In this document: positions 10,107 through 13,248 of the stretch, in pieces
How the letters are laid out: each line of letters opens with the position of its first letter
Position numbering within the stretch: the first letter of the stretch is position 1
Assembly: GCA_021129445.1 (NCBI GenBank)
Contig: JAJOLG010000038.1
Span: 1 to 13,248 of the forward strand
DNA length: 13,248 nt
Source of the DNA: Candidatus Altimarinota bacterium
GTDB taxonomy: Bacteria > Patescibacteriota > Gracilibacteria > GCA-2401425 > JAJOLG01
Direction of reading: 5' to 3'
Notes under the pieces: generated by a model
Database searches by the model: none
Told to the model about the DNA's origin: nothing
The model's input: only the letters and a program-made list of their open reading frames with translations
Made by a program: the position numbers and the translations under genes

Positions 10107-10760
10107 TTATTTTTTCTCAAAAACCAACTCAAAAATTTTCTTCCCCTGAGCAATCCATTTTTCCTCAAATTCTGTGCAAATATAATCATCAGACTCAACA
10201 TCTTGCTCAGCATAAACATCTTTTGAATGCGAAATTTCACGAAAAAGATTTTTTTTGAAAAAAAATGAAACCCTCGTAAAATAAAAATATTCAAAATCGT
10301 CAGTTTTAATAAAAATTTTTCATCAAGATTTTAATTTTTTGTAAACCAATTCAATTGTTTCCTGCTGAAAAAACCTCAATTTCCAAGATTTTTTGTCGGT
10401 GCAAGCATCCGGAAAATTCATATAAATTTTTTCAATCGATTCATCGCCACATTTTTCCAAAAAAATTTTCGCATCTCATCAAACAAAAGAAAAATTTTTT
10501 GCATCAGGATTTAAAATTTCTGTTTTTTGCCGAGCATTTATCAACCTATCCTTTCTCAAATCACATCAAACACAAAATAAATCCGGATTTTTTTTCACAA
10601 GATTAGAAAAAAATTTTCATTTTCCGGTTCAAATTTCAAGTAAAATTTTTTTATTTTGTTCCAAAAAATTTTTATTTTCCTGAAAAAAATTTTCTGGTGT
10701 AAAACAAAAATTTTTGTCATTATCAAATTTTTCAAAATGTTTTGTTTTTGGTCTTCACAT
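10107..10760 (-). CDS. trmB: tRNA (guanine-N7)-methyltransferase (UGA read as Gly)
   Basis: TrmB uses S-adenosylmethionine to make m7G46 in tRNA variable loops. The frame is 217 residues, typical for the family. The SAM-binding motif I is EIGTGKGKF (42-50), with an acidic residue in GCDLRKDR at the end of strand 2. FVGGDAKIFL is the next SAM-site segment. The signature NFPD begins at 115. TEFEEKWIAQGKKIFELVFE (196-215) is the family C-terminal motif. The usual P-D-P-W-x-K-x-R-H after NFPD is changed to A-C-T-D-K-K-S-W-K-L-R, an unusual form at a substrate-contact loop. The start ATG is followed at once by TGA (Gly), a clear case where the standard code gives a one-residue product. No Shine-Dalgarno; terminator at 9993-10040. 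Confidence 0.92.
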
Positions 10761-10920
10761 AATTTTTTATATTTTGTTTATTACATCAAATTTTAAATCT
10801 TTTTTTAAAAATTACAAAATTCATAATATATTTTTTTACTGTAAAAAGCTACAATGGTAAATTTATTTTACAAGCGAAAAATACAAAAATCAAAAACTCT
10901 GAACATTTTGATAAAAAGTC
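10761..10920 (-). promoter_or_regulatory. trmB upstream region, promoter not firmly placed
   Basis: These bases lie between the dnaK terminator and the trmB start, same strand. TTGACT occurs at 10922-10917 (minus), overlapping the dnaK T-tract, but no good -10 follows at 16-18 bp. Closer to the gene, TTGTAG followed after 18 bp by TATATT is another weak candidate. Confidence 0.3.
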
Positions 10921-10950
10921 AAAAAAACCTCAGAAAATTTTCTGAGGTTT
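10921..10950 (-). terminator. Intrinsic terminator of dnaK
   Basis: AAACCTCAG and CTGAGGTTT form a perfect stem closed over AAAATTTT (arms 10925-10937 and 10938-10950). Seven T's follow on the minus strand. It begins 14 bp after the dnaK TAA. A textbook rho-independent terminator. Confidence 0.92.
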
Positions 10951-10964
10951 CAAAATTTTTAAAA

Positions 10965-12881
<1,917 letters not shown>

Positions 12882-12908
12882 AATATTTAAATTAAGTTTA
12901 TAAAAAAA

Positions 12909-12935
12909 ATAGCACTCTATTATCACGAGTGCTAT
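12909..12935. promoter_or_regulatory. CIRCE operator (HrcA binding site), perfect arms
   Basis: TAGCACTC, 9 bp, GAGTGCTA with one extra pair on each side: ATAGCACTC-N9-GAGTGCTAT. This is the standard CIRCE element, bound by the heat-shock repressor HrcA. It lies just downstream of the dnaK -10, over the expected transcription start, and within the leader mRNA. Confidence 0.96.
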
Positions 12936-12961
12936 CTTAGGAAAAAAATTAGCAATGTCAA
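12934..12961 (-). promoter_or_regulatory. dnaK promoter (TTGACA-N16-TAAGAT)
   Basis: On the minus strand a consensus -35 TTGACA (12961-12956) is followed after 16 bp by TAAGAT (12939-12934). The CIRCE at 12909-12935 abuts the -10, and a second degenerate CIRCE covers the -35. Sigma-70-type, with repression rather than a heat-shock sigma factor as the likely control. Confidence 0.9.
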
Positions 12962-12975
12962 GGGTAGAGTGCTAA
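12949..12975. promoter_or_regulatory. Second, degenerate CIRCE over the dnaK -35
   Basis: On the minus strand TTAGCACTC, 9 bp, CATTGCTAA. The first arm is a perfect CIRCE half site; the second matches the consensus GAGTGCTAA at 7 of 9 positions, with the standard N9 spacing. Its spacer and second arm overlap the -35 box TTGACA. The centre is 40 bp from that of the perfect CIRCE, about four helical turns. Confidence 0.65.
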
Positions 12976-13248
12976 AAAAAATAAAAGTCTAATGAAATTG
13001 TATCATCTCACTCAAATCAGACCAGCTAAAAACCTTTTTTAAAGATAGCTTACCAAAAGGTAGAATTAAGAAAAATGATGAATGAAATGTGAATAAAAAT
13101 ATTTTTGAAGTTTAATTATTTTTTTTGCACATAACGTGAGGTTTTTGTACAGCTTATATTTTATTTCTTTAAAATATTTTACTAATTTATTTATTTTCAT
13201 TTCTTTTTGCATAAAAAAGGTAATTATTAATTAAATATTATCATATTT
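12976..13248. other. Edge region upstream of dnaK with overlapping short frames
   Basis: No gene is certain. On the minus strand 13066-13212 encodes 48 residues from ATG to TAA (starts MQKEMKINKLVKYFKEIKYK), Lys-rich, no Shine-Dalgarno. Overlapping it on the plus strand, 12993-13115 is open for 40 codons with UGA as Gly, ends in TAA and has no ATG. Its end (L-P-K-G-R-I-K-K-N-D-E-G-N-V) reads like real protein and may be the remnant of a gene C terminus. At most one is likely to be genuine. Confidence 0.3.

Overview
The window comes from a bacterium that reads UGA as glycine (genetic code 25). In frame TGA falls on invariant glycines of universal proteins: the P-loop of IF-2 (G-H-V-D-H-[TGA]-K-T), the helix-hairpin-helix of endonuclease III, and the N-V-G-K-S-T loop of YchF. 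Seven of the eight genes are split by apparent stops under the standard code, and all eight end in TAA or TAG. With the very low GC content outside the rRNA and single-copy housekeeping genes of normal length, this points to the Gracilibacteria/Absconditabacteria (SR1, BD1-5) branch of the Patescibacteria (CPR). The sequence does not let me choose between the two.

Layout. infB (160-2790, +) meets serS (2810-4072, -) tail to tail, 19 bp apart. Upstream of serS on the minus strand lies nth (4141-4773), with its own promoter. A solitary 16S rRNA gene (about 5078-6549, -) follows. It has its own promoter, a long leader, a terminator at 4899-4927, and no 23S, 5S or tRNA on the terminator side. Two arms of an imperfect inverted repeat of about 45 bp (4938-4982 and 6675-6720) bracket the 16S and would form a classic pre-16S processing stem. 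Next come ychF (7082-8170, -) and, divergent from it, an archaeal-type 8-oxoguanine glycosylase (AGOG, 8276-8962, +). An unrecognised 185-residue gene (9127-9684, +) is the odd one out: it uses no UGA for glycine and is the only main gene with a clear Shine-Dalgarno. It is followed by a strong hairpin and a sparse AT-rich stretch. trmB (10107-10760, -) and dnaK (10965-12881, -) complete the set, each with its own terminator. dnaK has a strong promoter with one perfect CIRCE operator over the start region and a second, degenerate CIRCE over the -35 box.

Functionally the window is core information processing and protein quality control: translation initiation (IF-2), tRNA charging (SerRS), tRNA modification (TrmB), ribosome-associated ATPase (YchF), small-subunit rRNA, base excision repair (Nth and AGOG) and chaperone (DnaK under HrcA/CIRCE-type control). 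Genes are mostly single transcription units. Several promoters share the pattern TTGACT, 16 bp spacer, TATTTT-like -10.

The least explained parts are the 9127-9684 gene with its leader and 3' hairpins, and the short sequence at 12976-13248 upstream of dnaK. I saw no CRISPR array, insertion sequence, tRNA gene or obvious defence system.
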